NCBI RefSeq assembly: GCF_036320965.1
Contig: NC_092231.1
Span: 23,537,894-23,601,893, forward strand
From: Panulirus ornatus
Taxonomy: Eukaryota > Arthropoda > Malacostraca > Decapoda > Palinuridae
Reading direction: 5' to 3'
DNA: 64,000 nucleotides
Under the pieces are notes generated by a model that was given only the letters and a program-made list of their open reading frames with translations, did no database searches and was not told the origin of the DNA. Positions 33,820 to 48,431 of the stretch are shown in pieces (position 1 is the first letter of the stretch; each line of letters opens with the position of its first letter). Both the position numbers and the translations under genes were made by a program.

Positions 33820-34130
33820 TGTTCTTAAACCTCGTTCTGTAGGTGACGCGAAACTAACTTCTGTAACAATTTCAGGAATTGTGAACTTAAAACCTGAAGA
33901 AACGAGATCACTGTTGATGGTGTTATTCTCATTGTCGACAAAGCTTTTCATATATCGTTTGACCGTGTGTATTGTATGTGAGGGACTTAGGTGTATTAGT
34001 GGAGGGAGGACAAGAAAGTGTAAATACAGTTTTTCTAGAAACAGCTCTCAGTGCATATTACTAACAGAGAAAGAAAAGTAATATTAGATCTTTCATGTAG
34101 AATGTCACAAGGTCCATGCTGTATATGAGC
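33820..34130 (+). pseudogene. LINE-like RT fragment with dispersed repeat R, copy 2
   Basis: 33860-33965 repeats the block at 32235-32345. In one plus frame it continues VILIVDKAFHISFDRVY, which resembles an RT-2 block, and about 130 bases later NREKKVILD and MSQGPC, which resemble the segment before a GCPQGS block. Stops interrupt it. The RT reading is suggestive only. Confidence 0.35.
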
Positions 34131-34246
34131 GCTTTTTCTCCATGTTGGTACAGATTCCGTCTTGCTTTTTCCTCACAGAGAAATCTCATAATTACATGTT
34201 GCTTTTTCAGCCACGTTGCTAATCAAAAGATGAAGTTCTCATTCAT

Positions 34247-34807
34247 ATGGTAGCACGAGGGTGCTGTGGTAAAGGGTGTTGGAAGACCTCGGGTAAATCT
34301 TCATCTGTCTTACACAGACTGGACGACTGCATGAGAAAACTGTGGCTTGATTCCAGCTTTTATTGCGGTGTGTTGGTGTGGCGCAAGTTGGTGAACGGGG
34401 GATTGATTTGGGTTCTCGTAGTGGAGCAAGAGATGGTGAGGCTGGTAGCGCCTTGCTCCTCTCTTACCTCGCCGTCTACCGCTAACTCTCCGACGGCCTC
34501 CTCCTGTGCCATACCTACGCTCCACCCACCACATCGGATGACCCCTCCTCCTCCTCCTCCTCCTCCTCTTCCTCCTCCTCCGCCTTATCATCCTCCTCCT
34601 TCTCCCCCTCCTCCTCCTCTTCCCCCTCCTCCTCCTCCTCCTCCTCTTCCTTCTCCTCCTCCTCCTTATCCTCCTCCTCCTCCAGCTACCTGCATGTCTA
34701 CAGGAGCGACTGACTCTTTCGCAAACATTAGCCCTCCTCGCAACGCAGCTCGCCTCCCTTTGGCCTGCACGAAGCTGATTCCCGGGATATATCGCAGCGG
34801 AACTTAG
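34247..34807 (+). other. Open frame across a (CCT)n tract; not supported as a gene
   Basis: A 186-codon frame starts MVARGCCGKGCWKTSG, has no recognised domain in its first 90 codons, then becomes poly-Pro/Leu where (CCT)n runs (34545-34682), and ends in about 40 ordinary codons. The minus strand is also open as poly-Arg. The frame length is explained by the triplet repeat. Host exon status cannot be ruled out. Confidence 0.2.
34545..34682. repeat. (CCT)n trinucleotide tract
   Basis: About 45 imperfect CCT/CTC units with CTT and TAT interruptions. Confidence 0.95.
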
Positions 34808-35117
34808 GCAGTCCCGAGAAAGAAGTCCTGGAAGGGTATTTATGGGTAGCAAGATTGATCTGCTGCTGCCCCGACTGCAAATGTCGTGGACGATTTATTA
34901 CGCGATACGTTTACGTAAAAGTTGAATTGCTTGTGCGTTTTTTTTTCTTCTTCTTTTTCCCCGTAACTGAAGCAAGCAACTTCCATCTAATGGGTCGTTA
35001 TTAATCATGAGGCAGTTTGTACATACAATGAAGCGATGTTTAGAATTTTTTGTTCATACTAATTCGTGGAGTCACCACCACCACTCGCCTCCCTGAACAC
35101 ATCTCTGCACGTGACCC

Positions 35118-36168
35118 ATACCTACCTACCTCCTACCTCCATACATACCTACCTCTCACCTACCTACCTACCTACCTCCCACCTACATACCTACCTTCCA
35201 CCTCCATATATACCTACCTTCCATCTCCATACATACCTACCTCTCTCATACCTACCTACCTCTCACCTGCATACCTACCTCTCACCTACCTACCTACCTC
35301 TCACCTGCATACCTACCTCTCACCTGCATACCTACCTCTCACCTACCTACCTACCTCTCACCTACCTACCTACCTCTCACCTGCATACCTACCTCTCACC
35401 TACCTACCTACCTACCTCTCACCTACCTACCTACCTCTCACCTACCTACCTACCTCTCACCTGCATACCTACCTCTCACCTGCATACCTACCTCTCACCT
35501 ACCTACCTACCTCTCACCTGCATACCTACCTCTCACCTACCTACCTACCTCTCACCTACCTACCTATCTCCCACCTACATACCTACCTTCCACCTCCATA
35601 TATACCTACCTTCCATCTCCATACATACCTACCTCTCTCATACCTACCTACCTCTCACCTGCATACCTACCTCTCACCTACCTACCTACCTCTCACCTAC
35701 CTACCTACCTCTCACCTACCTACCTACCTCTCACCTGCATACCTACCTCTCACCTACCTACCTACCTCTCACCTACCTACCTACCTCTCACCTGCATACC
35801 TACCTCTCACCTACCTACCTACCTCTCACCTGCATACCTACCTCTCACCTACCTACCTATCTCCCACCTACATACCTACCTTCCACCTCCATATATACCT
35901 ACCTTCCATCTCCATACATACCTACCTCTCTCATACCTACCTACTTCTCACCTACCTACCTACCTCTCACCTGCATACCTACCCCTCACCTACCTACCTA
36001 CCTCTCACCTACATACCTACCTCTCACCTACCTACCTACCTACCTCTCACCTACATACCTAGCACTCACATACCTACCATCTCTCACCTACATACCTACC
36101 TCTCACCTACATACCTACCTCTCACCTACCTACCTACCTCTCACCTACATACCTACCTCTCACCTACC
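35118..36168. repeat. 1 kb CCTA-rich minisatellite with higher-order structure
   Basis: The basic words are ACCTACCTACCTCTCACCT and ACCTGCATACCTACCTCTC, about 16-24 bases each. A distinctive block (TTCCACCTCCATATATACC, then TTCCATCTCCATACATACC, then CTCTCTCATACC) occurs at 35196, 35588 and 35881, showing that segments of about 390 and 290 bases were duplicated. Two plus frames stay open for about 380-400 codons (Thr/Tyr/Leu/Pro/Ser repeats), which is an artefact. It is not the arthropod telomere repeat (CCTAA). Confidence 0.93.
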
Positions 36169-36390
36169 TTTGCCAGTTACGTTCATACGCACAGATAACG
36201 ATGATTATGACCTTCATCTGATAGAAATACTGGAACTTTTATTTATTCATAAGCAAAAATTAGATGATTCTTAATTCATCGACATCATCTTGATTCATGC
36301 ACTCAGTGCACAGGGTCTCTTCATATTCATTCAGTCGGTGTGGTTGAGTTGCTAACCACTGGTAAAGTAAGGAGCTATTTCTACTTCTCA

Positions 36391-37750
<1,360 letters not shown>

Positions 37751-37827
37751 AGGTCATGGCTTCTGGGGGAAAGACATTAAAAGGTCAACTTTTCCAAAGC
37801 TTATAGGTAGAAAGAAGGAGATAGAAC

Positions 37828-38223
37828 TCACAGCAGCATACCCTTGAGCTCCCAAACGCCACAGGGGCAGAGTGTACGCAGAATGGCGTGGTCTAACTGC
37901 TGATGGAGGCGCACAAGGTGCCACATGGGGGGAGTAGAGACCCAAACAAAATATATGTTGAAGTGAAAAAGAACCAGTTGAATTGGGTCAAATCGGGAAG
38001 TCAGGTTAAGAAAGTTAGTAAGTCTCACTGCTTTAGAGTGAGTTATATCGAATAGGTTTCGCAAGCAAGGCCTACCCAAGATGAGAGGGCATTGCTCCAT
38101 ACGAGAACGAATCAGACCTCTCGGTAACTTGAAGTGGCTTCTATGAGGGAAAGAGTGTTCGGCCTCTGAAATTATTTTTATAGTTTTAGAGGTGTTGTAT
38201 GGTCGCTCCAAGGTATCATTCAC
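37828..38223 (-). pseudogene. LINE RT C-terminal (thumb) fragment
   Basis: A 131-codon minus frame contains LIRSRMEQCPLILG, where IRSxMEYCSHIWGG is usual in one group of LINEs, then LFDITHSKAVRLTN and LTSRFDPIQ (the RAIRLI-xxP-LTSxL block). A YFVWVS stretch and a degenerate VRLHQQLDHAILRT follow. Its start and end do not correspond to a complete domain. It looks like a truncated, nearly open remnant. The clade is different from the CR1-like copies. Confidence 0.6.
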
Positions 38224-38274
38224 GTCATGGCTCAGCTCTTTTCTTTGTGTGTGTATAAGTGTGTGTGTGTGTGT

Positions 38275-38280
<6 letters not shown>

Positions 38281-38350
<70 letters not shown>
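38281..38350. repeat. (GA)n microsatellite
   Basis: About 34 GA units, preceded by a short GTGTGT run (38247-38275). Confidence 0.97.
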
Positions 38351-38355
<5 letters not shown>

Positions 38356-38431
38356 CGAAGAGGCAGCTGCGAATGTGGGAAAGTAAAGGTGCTAATGACA
38401 TGTACAAAATAAGAGCAAAAAAGAAAAGTAA

Positions 38432-38433
<2 letters not shown>

Positions 38434-38515
<82 letters not shown>
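38434..38515. repeat. (CA)n microsatellite
   Basis: About 41 uninterrupted CA units, followed by a C-rich block to about 38650. Confidence 0.97.
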
Positions 38516-38518
<3 letters not shown>

Positions 38519-39082
38519 GCCTCCCCCACTCCCACCGTCTCCTTCCCCCACTTCACTACTCCTTCCTCCCCCTTCCCTTGTAATGGCAACCTACCACTAG
38601 ACCCCCCACCCCCTGGCCTGCCACAATGCAGCCCCACTGGAGGAGGGAGCTGCTCCTGTTACCTGGCCACGCCCCAGGGCCTCCCGTTAATTAGGCGAAG
38701 GTGCTAAATAAACAGCCCAAAAGGTCACAAGGAGATGGAAGAGAAACACGGGTTACGGGCGCGAAGAATGGGAAAACCCAGGGAGGGAAAAATAATGTGA
38801 GGAAGTTTTAACAGTAGAAAAAGAGGCTTGATATGAAAATAGGAAAAAAAGTGAACTTACAGATTTTCCATAGCGGGGGGAAATGAGAGGTGATATGAGA
38901 AGACAAAGTAGATGTAGTATGATGAATGATGGACAATATGAGCCAAGAAATATACAAACAAGATGAAGAAGGAAACTTCTGAATCATGTTTTGTCCCACT
39001 CTCTCAGTCTCCAAGACTCCTTCTGTGAACACTTGAGGAAAACAGTTCATATGACTGAACACAAGGATTCGTCATGCGTAAC

Positions 39083-39086
<4 letters not shown>

Positions 39087-39154
<68 letters not shown>
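39087..39154. repeat. (CA)n microsatellite
   Basis: About 34 CA units. Confidence 0.97.
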
Positions 39155-39156
<2 letters not shown>

Positions 39157-39234
39157 CAAAACGACACAAAATCATTGGGCAAAGGGTAAAGTCCGTAGAA
39201 AGATGAAAGGGTAGTAATGGACTGAAAGAGGAAC

Positions 39235-39235
<1 letters not shown>

Positions 39236-39318
<83 letters not shown>
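39236..39318. repeat. (GA)n microsatellite
   Basis: About 40 GA units with one AAAG interruption. Confidence 0.97.
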
Positions 39319-39419
39319 CGTACCTATATGTATCGCACTGTGCAGCCGTTATTTCCCTACTGTTACCCAAATAGGTAAGGCCGGTAACTTACCTTCCTCG
39401 TCGGATCGTTGGCTTCGTT

Positions 39420-40200
39420 CCGCTCACTACCGACCAGAGAGACAGATACTGATGAAGGAACAGAAGATGGAACAGACCATTGAAAACTCCATGGGGTGGG
39501 ACAGCACACGGGGTAAGAGCGAGGGGAATAAGAGAAAGAGAAAGAGTGAGATAGAGAGGCAGAAGGGGAAAGAATGAGTGGTAGCAGAAGGGAAAGAGTA
39601 AGAAACGTAACAGAAGGAGGAAGCTCGAGAAGCGTAGCAGAAGAGGCAAGACGAGTGAGTAGCAGAAGGGGTAAGAGCGAAGGTCAAGAGCAAAGGTTAG
39701 AGAGAGAAATTAGACAGACATAAATGAAGAGGCAGGAAGCTAAAGGGAGGCATCAGAGGGGGTAAGACAGACAGCGGACGCTTTAGGGAAAGGGAAAGGG
39801 AGGGTAGAGGAGGCAGGGGAAGGCAGAGGAAGAACACGAACAGTAAGGCAAGGAAGAGATGACCTGATGTTACAAGGAAGGTAATTGACAGTGTAAAGGC
39901 AGTGGGGGGAGGGAAAGAGAGGGGCAAAGCCGTGGCTGCGGAGGGGGGTTATAAGGGGAGGGGGTGATATGGAGAGCTGAGGCTGAAGATAAGAGGGTTA
40001 GAAGACCAGCGGTTCGGACGGTAGGGGCGGGAGTAAAGGACAGGATAAGGTGGGTAGTATGGGGAGGATGCAGAGAGAAGAGGCATAAGGAGGGAGGATG
40101 AGGGAGGAGGTGGCATTGGGGAGAACACAGTGGGGAGGGAGTACATGGGAAGGACAGATAACAGGAGAACTGATGATCCATGATGAGGTTATCTGATGGA
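39420..40200. repeat. Purine-rich degenerate minisatellite
   Basis: GTAGCAGAAGGGGTAAGAGC-like words recur (39575, 39605, 39635, 39658) and merge into GGGAGG/GGAGGAGG sequence to about 40140. The minus-strand Pro/Ser/Leu frames of about 100 codons are artefacts. Confidence 0.6.
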
Positions 40201-40880
40201 GGGCAGTGATACTGTCCTGAGGTAATATTCTGTTTGAGTTAGATCTTAGGTAGTGAAACAGAGGGCACAACCCCACCCACCACTCCCTCCGGCTCAACAG
40301 CCGGCGGGAGAGAAACTCGGAACACTATGTAGCGTGGAAAGAGTATGATCCTATGGAAATTTTCTAGGAAAATTATGAAAGAGAAAAGTTTCATACTCAG
40401 ACTATAGCTGGACATCTCCAGGGGTGACGTAAAGATCTGAAATAGGGAGGAAATGGTTGATTTAAAAAAAAAAAAAGTTTAAATGTCTCTTTGAACCAAG
40501 CAGGTTAACAAAGAATACATTTTGCGCAAGTATTTGTCTAGCCTTGATTAAAGGAACTGATAAGCCCCAGACTGTCAAAATCAGGTGGTATAATTTATTG
40601 CATTCTTCTTCTTCTACAACCCTGCAGTTATAGCTCGTTTTGCTACAATATTTTCTCCCTTATGGTTTAGTACTATTTCTTCTAGTCGTTGAGTTTCTGT
40701 CAAATGTCAAGAGATTTCCAGATGTTTTAGAAATAAGTTAGTATTCTTAGGATTTCTCTTTTTTTTTTTTGTAGGTTGGAAACGATTTTAGATATACGAG
40801 TCTGGCTTCATAAGGTTTGTTATTTTCGGATGGATTTAGTTTTTTTTTTGCTTATTTCTGAATTTGCTCCAGTTGTTCTT
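40200..40880. other. No gene identified
   Basis: Includes an A-run at about 40463-40478 and T-rich stretches. Nothing recognised. Confidence 0.4.
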
Positions 40881-40884
40881 CTTC

Positions 40885-41760
40885 TTCTTTGATCAGGCTT
40901 GGTGACTAGTTTTGAGCAGCGTGTTCCACAGGAATCTGTCCAGAATGTTGTAAAGAGAGAGTACTGTATATTTCATCATATTTTCAATATTTCTTTTTAT
41001 GAATCCCAGCATTTCTTTTCGCCTTATAGGTCTTATTATATCATTACTGATAATCACTCTAAGATAATATTTTCGTTTTTTTACTTCTAATGAATGTATA
41101 TTGAACATACATTTTCGTGATTGATGTACTTTAAATTTTGTTTTTGCCTGTGTTAACGTAGAGGTCATTTTGAACATTCCATCAGTGTTTATGATTCAGT
41201 ATGAATCTATAGACAGACCTTTTTTTCTTTCAGTGGGTTGTATTTCATAACACCATCGCGTTTGCAAAATCTTAGGTTTTGCTGGTGACTCCTGTGTTCA
41301 GATCAATGATACAAATACTGAAAAGTATGGGTCCTAGAACGGAGCCTTGTTATACCCCATTTATCGTTCAGCTTTCCAAACACTTACCTAGCTCATAACA
41401 ATTGCTGCTTTCAATTTGTGGGCCGATCCAATATCAACGCACAGATTCGATTTCGTAGATCATGAACTTTAATTCTACTCAGGTACGCTTTATGTGGAAC
41501 TTTCTCGAAAGCTTTTTGGAAGTCTGAGGGTAATTTGGAACACCAACTATCATATATATGACTAAAGAATTCTGTTACATTCGTTAAACATGATAGTTTA
41601 TCTCGCAGTTCATGTTGTTAACTGGTTACCAGTTTATCATCTGAAAAATTCAACGATTTAGTCCCAAATTATAAGAATAATCAATTCTCTTGAACCAAAG
41701 TAAAGTTGATAAGACAGCAGTTTGAATTACACTTTCTATTCCCCTTTTTTGAAAAGTGAT
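40885..41760 (-). pseudogene. CR1-like LINE RT, decayed copy
   Basis: On the minus strand, about 41770-41700 reads EWLKACDGKITFQKRGI (like EWKxAxxxPIFKKG). About 41370-41295 reads NGV, stop, QGSVLGPILFSICIIDLN, the RT-4 block with one stop. 41177-40893 is open and reads YYLRVIISNDIIRP then KEMLGFIKRNIENMM (like LGxIxRN), ending LYNILDRFLWNTL in place of LYKSLVRPxLEY. The FADD box is not recovered. Order and orientation are correct for one element of about 0.9 kb or more. Confidence 0.75.
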
Positions 41761-41939
41761 TTTGCCATCACAAGCTTTTAGCCATTCTGCTCTTCCCTTT
41801 CTCAAGGGAAAGCATTTCATCTACGGACTTGCTTTGCATCTTTCACCTGTGTCCACATATAAGCGTCTCATTCAGTTTACTTGGCTAGTGGCCTGCCTCA
41901 TCTCATCGAAGTTTACCAGTTTAGAAACTAGTATCACCA

Positions 41940-42130
41940 TGTTGTAATCTTTAATTTTTGAACCTGAATCCTTCCCAAACTTGCAGTCGTACTTCCTTTA
42001 CGTGCTGGCCAAATTTAACCAACAGACTCCTATCACCGCTAAAACTGTCGGACGTAGAAACAACCTCAACTTTATCAACTTTATTAATACAAATACTACG
42101 AAAACCTAACATTCTACTCAGCACAGAGTC
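41940..42130 (-). pseudogene. Possible LINE ORF1-type fragment
   Basis: A minus frame reads DVDSVLSRMLGFRSICINKV, then KVEVVSTSDSFSGDRSLLVK and FGQHVKEVRLQVW. This pattern resembles the segment of CR1/L2-like ORF1 proteins in which a short hydrophobic strand pattern (KxxxLVKF) precedes a helix. It lies upstream, on the same strand, of the RT remains at 40885-41760, as an ORF1 would. Similarity is judged by eye only. Confidence 0.3.
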
Positions 42131-42530
42131 TACATCCAAGTGCACAGCGGGAGTGGGACCACGGGGAGAAGACGCAGCATGAGGGACGATGAGCGCAAAG
42201 GGTGTAGGTAGCATGAGGGAGAAGTTGGAGGGAGGGACAAGCAAAGTGTAGGTAGGAGGACATAGAGGGAGAGAGCACTATAGAAGAAGGAGGACTCAGA
42301 TGGAGAGGACAACACTGGGTAGGGAGGACGCAGATGAAGGGGGGGGGGGGTAGCTTAGAGGAGGACATAGAGGGAGGGGACAAAATGGGGGAGGGAGGAC
42401 TCAAATGGAAAGGACAGCAATGGGAGAGGACGACAGAGACGGAGGAAGGGAGCATGGAGGAGGACGTAGAGGGAGATGAGAGTTTGAGGGAGGGAGAAGG
42501 CTTCAGGAGGAGACACTGGCCGAGTCATCT
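42130..42530. repeat. Degenerate GGAGGACxxAGAxGGAG minisatellite
   Basis: Words such as GGAGGACATAGAGGGAGAG, GGAGGACTCAGATGGAGAGG and GGAGGACGTAGAGGGAGATG recur about every 35-45 bases, with a G10 run at 42340. Confidence 0.65.
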
Positions 42531-42534
42531 GTAA

Positions 42535-43180
42535 CGCGAACCGTCAGGCCACCAGTGGACCGACGTGTCACCCACACTCATACTTGTTGTCATAAGGAAG
42601 ACGTTACCTTTTTCTGTCTTGTCTGAACCCAGCTCCTCACATGGCCATGCAATGAGTACTCAGACATCAAACTTTTAAGGAAACCATTTCATTTCTCTTT
42701 CTTCTGGAAGCGCTCTGGATGCTTTCCAGTCCTCCAGAACCTCGGAGTCTTGGCAATTCCTGGACTTGTTTTTGTAAGGCCTAACCTCGCGTCCCGACCC
42801 TTCCTGCCAGGGCGCAGCGGCAGGCACCAAAGGAAAAGAGAGGAACAGGAAATTAAATTGGAAGGGTGAGAGCACTAGAATAAAGAATGCGTCATTTTCT
42901 GGAAAGTTTTCGGGTTTGGAAGGGCAACCACGCGGAAGGTTATAACCTCCATATCCATGACCGTCTCGTGTGTTGTAGCTACGGAGGTAACTGGCTGTGA
43001 GGCAGTTCTGATACCCTGACCTCAAAAAGGTAATCAGATGTGGGACTTAGATACTGGACAACAATAGAGTCTGAACAAGATGGGCTCACTTTATAAAGCT
43101 AACCTTCTTCCGGTATTATAAAGCTAAACCAAGGTAAAGTCTACATATTCAGGCGCCTCTTGAAAACCATCTCTATAACG
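42535..43180. other. No gene identified
   Basis: Mixed sequence. A minus frame of 116 codons (42675-43025) has no recognised motif. Confidence 0.35.

Positions 43181-43185
<5 letters not shown>

Positions 43186-43247
<62 letters not shown>
43186..43247. repeat. (TA)n microsatellite flanking a SINE pair
   Basis: About 30 TA units followed by a T-run of 16 that is the reverse-oriented SINE A-tail. Confidence 0.95.
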
Positions 43248-44974
<1,727 letters not shown>

Positions 44975-44989
44975 GAGACAATAGAAAAG

Positions 44990-45780
44990 TATTCAGCCAG
45001 CTTCATAGGCATTCAGGTCAAAGTATTCACGTAGGTTTTACCTCCAAAATCCCTTATCTCTATAATGGAGTACCTCAGGGAGCAGTTCTTTCTCGAAATC
45101 TCTTTAATCTCTTCTTACACGACTTACCTACACCCTCCACAAACCACGATATAGAAGTTATTTCATATCTAGATGACCTCAGGGTTCTATCACGTTCCCC
45201 TTACACTACGCATGCAACAGCAAACACGCAGCATGACATCGCCCCACCATAACACTACCTAGCTCAAAAAAAAGAAGAAAAGAACGTCTGCCTCCGCGCA
45301 CAGAAATCCATCCTCACCGCCTTAACCCCTGACGTAGGATAATCAACCACTGTCGCTCTGCAACACTGGAGCCATGTTAGACGACACATGTAATACTACC
45401 TGAAGTTCGCTCCCCACATCACGAACATCAACACAAAATTCATCGGCAAACTAAACTCCCTCAGCAACTTGCGGACGTCAGCTTGAGTTTCCTCTATAAA
45501 CAGTCCATCTGCTCCATCATAAATTCTGCCTCACCTACCTGGCCATCCACCCTTTCCAAAACTAAAGACAACAAAACTACAAACTACACGGAACGGTGCA
45601 CTCGGACTGGATCTTAGCAAATGTAAACATTCATCATGTTGAACAGTGAAACAAAAACTTTCTCAGTGTAAATATAGTCCTCCCTCAACATGATCGACGC
45701 GCAATTCCTTACAGAAGCACATAAGACCACTCCTACCTAAATCACTTCATAAGCAATTACTTGGCCTCAAAGAGACACAA
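44990..45780 (+). pseudogene. Second LINE type: RT fragment with GVPQGAVLS and YLDD
   Basis: The plus strand, from about 45033, reads VGFTSKIPYLYNGVPQGAVL, then SRNLFNLFLHDLPTPS, then DIEVISYLDDLRVLSRSP. This is a continuous RT-4 to RT-5 stretch with YLDD in place of the usual YADD. Further down, in changing frames, come FLYKQSICSIINSASPTWPS (thumb; LYKQFIRxxLxYASPAW is usual) and NGALGLDLSKCK. About 45690 onwards reads MIDAQFLTEAHKTTP. The motifs differ from the CR1-like and family 1 copies, so it is a different LINE group, Jockey-like by feel. Frameshifts after 45260 make it dead. It ends against the (AT)n tract at 45811. Confidence 0.8.
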
Positions 45781-45808
45781 AACGTCTCACACCCGCCTCA
45801 CACTTCAG

Positions 45809-45810
<2 letters not shown>

Positions 45811-45900
<90 letters not shown>
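45811..45900. repeat. (AT)n microsatellite
   Basis: About 45 AT units between a LINE fragment and a SINE. Confidence 0.98.
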
Positions 45901-45902
<2 letters not shown>

Positions 45903-46073
45903 TCCCTGGGGATAGGGGAGAAAGAATACTTCCCACGTATTCCCTGCGTGTCGTAGAAGGCGACTAAGGAACAGAGAATGAGGCCAGGTGAGGATATTCC
46001 CTCAGAGGCCCAGTCCTCTGTTCTTAACGCTACCTTGCTAACGCGGGAAATGGCGAATAGTATGAAAGAAAAA

Positions 46074-46075
<2 letters not shown>
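45901..46075 (+). mobile_element. SINE-like copy with internal deletion
   Basis: It starts TCCCTGGGGATAGGGGAGAA and continues AGAATACTTCCCACGTATTC and CTGCGTGTCGTAGAAGGCGA. It then skips the G-rich and T-run middle and resumes at AAGGAACAGAGAATG through GCGAATAGTATGAAAG. It is flanked on both sides by (AT)n. Confidence 0.87.

Positions 46076-46159
<84 letters not shown>
46076..46159. repeat. (AT)n microsatellite
   Basis: About 42 AT units between a SINE tail and a LINE tail. Confidence 0.98.
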
Positions 46160-46161
<2 letters not shown>

Positions 46162-46672
46162 TGTGTGGTGTGGGGTGGTTTGATCGAGTGAGTAACGTAG
46201 GGGTAAGAGAGATGTGTGGAAATAAAAAGAGCGTGGTTGAGAGAGCAGAAGAGGGTGTTTTGAAGTGGTTTGGGCACATGGAGAGGATGAGTGGGGAAAG
46301 ATTGACCAAGAGGATGTGTGTGTCGGGGGTGGAGGGAGCAGGGAGAGGAGGGAGACCGGATTGGAGGTGGAAGGATGGAGTGAAGGAGATTTTGTGTGAT
46401 CGGGGCCTGAACGTGCAGGAGGGTGAAGGGAGGGCGGGGAGTGGAGTGAATTGGAGCGATGTGGTGTGCCGGGGTTGACGTGCTGTCGGTGGATTGAGTC
46501 AGGGCATGTGGAGCGCCTGGGGTGGGCCATGGAGGGCTGTGTAGGTGTGTATATTTGCGTGTGTGGGCGTGTGTGTGTGCATGTGTATGGGGGGGGGGGG
46601 TTGGGCCATTTCTTTCGTCTGTTTCCTTGCGTTACCTCGCAAACGCGGGAGACAGCGACAAAGTCTAAAAAG

Positions 46673-46704
<32 letters not shown>

Positions 46705-46705
46705 T
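46160..46705 (+). pseudogene. LINE family 1, 3' end (C-terminus, UTR, A-tail)
   Basis: An open plus frame reads [20 protein letters not shown], then [35 protein letters not shown], and ends NWSDVVCRG then TGA at about 46478. The 3' UTR (46479-46670) carries the GGGCCATTTCTTTCGTCTG and CGCAAACGCGGGAGACAGCG blocks, a poly-G run, and ends GACAAAGTCTAAAAAG with an A-run and (TA)n. The frame is intact over its length. Among the tails here it is the only plus-strand copy with coding sequence. Confidence 0.9.
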
Positions 46706-46739
46706 TCACCATGTCTTCAAGTCCTTCTGTTGCATTCAT

Positions 46740-46990
<251 letters not shown>

Positions 46991-47274
46991 ACATACGACA
47001 CGATCTTGTCATTGTTTAGGGCCAGTACACAGCGCTCACAGTAATAAAATCTAGTGTTAAGAGCAGCGTCGTGTGAGCTGCGTGTTGTTAAGTGTTGTAG
47101 GTGAGATGGAGATCATGGGTTGTTTGTGGACTGTATGGCAGCAGCCCACGTGTGGGTAAGGCGGAAAGAAAAGACAATTACCTGGATCAGAGAGTGAATC
47201 ACGACAGCCACTGAAGTGGTGGCACACTGCATAGCCGTCGCCGACATTCCCGATCCCCAGGCGGGCAGTACTGT

Positions 47275-47278
<4 letters not shown>

Positions 47279-47345
<67 letters not shown>
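47279..47345. repeat. (GA)n microsatellite
   Basis: About 33 GA units, followed by purine-rich decayed sequence to about 47690. Confidence 0.97.
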
Positions 47346-47348
<3 letters not shown>

Positions 47349-47699
47349 GGATGAAAGTCGGAGAGGAAGAAAGCGGAGTTGAGGAGGAAGCTATAAAAGA
47401 AGGGGGTGTGCAACACGTGTAAGGAAAGAGAGTAGTTGAGGGAACGAGACAGGAAGAGAAGCGTAATAAAGGAGGAAGGGAGGAGTAACTGATGAGACAG
47501 GGGAAGGAAGGGTGGAGAGAGTTAGGAGAAGGGAACAGTTTGGGGAGGTGAGGGAGAAGGGAAAGAGGGGGTGGGGGAGAAAGATCGTTGAGTATGGAAG
47601 TGAGACGGACGGTTGAGAAAGAGGGGCGACAGGTTAACAAGGATGAAGGAATAAGGAAGAACACAAAGGGAGAGGAAATGGAAAAGACGTAGATGAAAT

Positions 47700-48080
47700 A
47701 ATCGCACCGTTCCAGCTGTCAGTCACTTGCAACACGACCGGCACAACAGACTGGTAAACCAGTCTTTTTAAAGGTGAGTGTGAGGCCGTTGGCAACTCAA
47801 GGATGAACCGTTGTGACGTCTGTTTCTTTTTTTTCTACCCTACACCGCTAAGCTTTGGATCTCTGTACCTTGCCATGTCTCTCTTAACAGCTGCAACTTG
47901 TTCCTTTTCATAAGGCAGTTGATCCACTTTCTATAAAACTTTTGGAGAATTTGCGTCTTTTTCTCTAATTCTGTGTCTCTTTAGCTCATCCATATGTTTA
48001 GTGCCTTGCCTTGAAGAAAACTTTTTTTCCCCTGCAGAAAGAGAAAAAACAAGATAGATGCAGTATATGATGACACAACA
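47700..48080. other. No gene identified
   Basis: Mixed, T-rich sequence. Nothing recognised. Confidence 0.4.
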
Positions 48081-48083
48081 TCA

Positions 48084-48086
<3 letters not shown>

Positions 48087-48164
<78 letters not shown>
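48087..48164. repeat. (AT)n microsatellite
   Basis: About 38 AT units. Confidence 0.97.
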
Positions 48165-48166
<2 letters not shown>

Positions 48167-48354
48167 CTTTGTATCTCTGTAAATCTGCTTTCATTTTTCT
48201 TCAATCATTTGAGTATCACAGACAGATTGATAGATTTGATGGGTCCTTTAAACACCATGGATACTATTTTTGGGTTGATTTATGACGATATCATCATTAT
48301 ATCATGGTATGAGTTTTTCATAATCGGTCAAGAACGAAAAGAAAATACCGATGC

Positions 48355-48428
<74 letters not shown>
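48355..48428. repeat. (GA)n microsatellite
   Basis: About 36 GA units. Confidence 0.97.

Positions 48429-48429
<1 letters not shown>

Positions 48430-48431
<2 letters not shown>

Noticed and set aside
34247..34807. Proline-rich host protein
   Set aside because: The length comes from a (CCT)n tract; no start context, domain or splice signal supports it, so I list it only as an unsupported frame.
35118..36168. Interstitial telomere array
   Set aside because: The tetramer is CCTA, not the arthropod CCTAA, and it is mixed with CTCTCACCTGCAT words.
35050..36274. 382- and 402-codon frames rich in Thr, Tyr, Leu, Pro
   Set aside because: They are translations of a CCTA-rich minisatellite in two registers, with no non-repeat domain.
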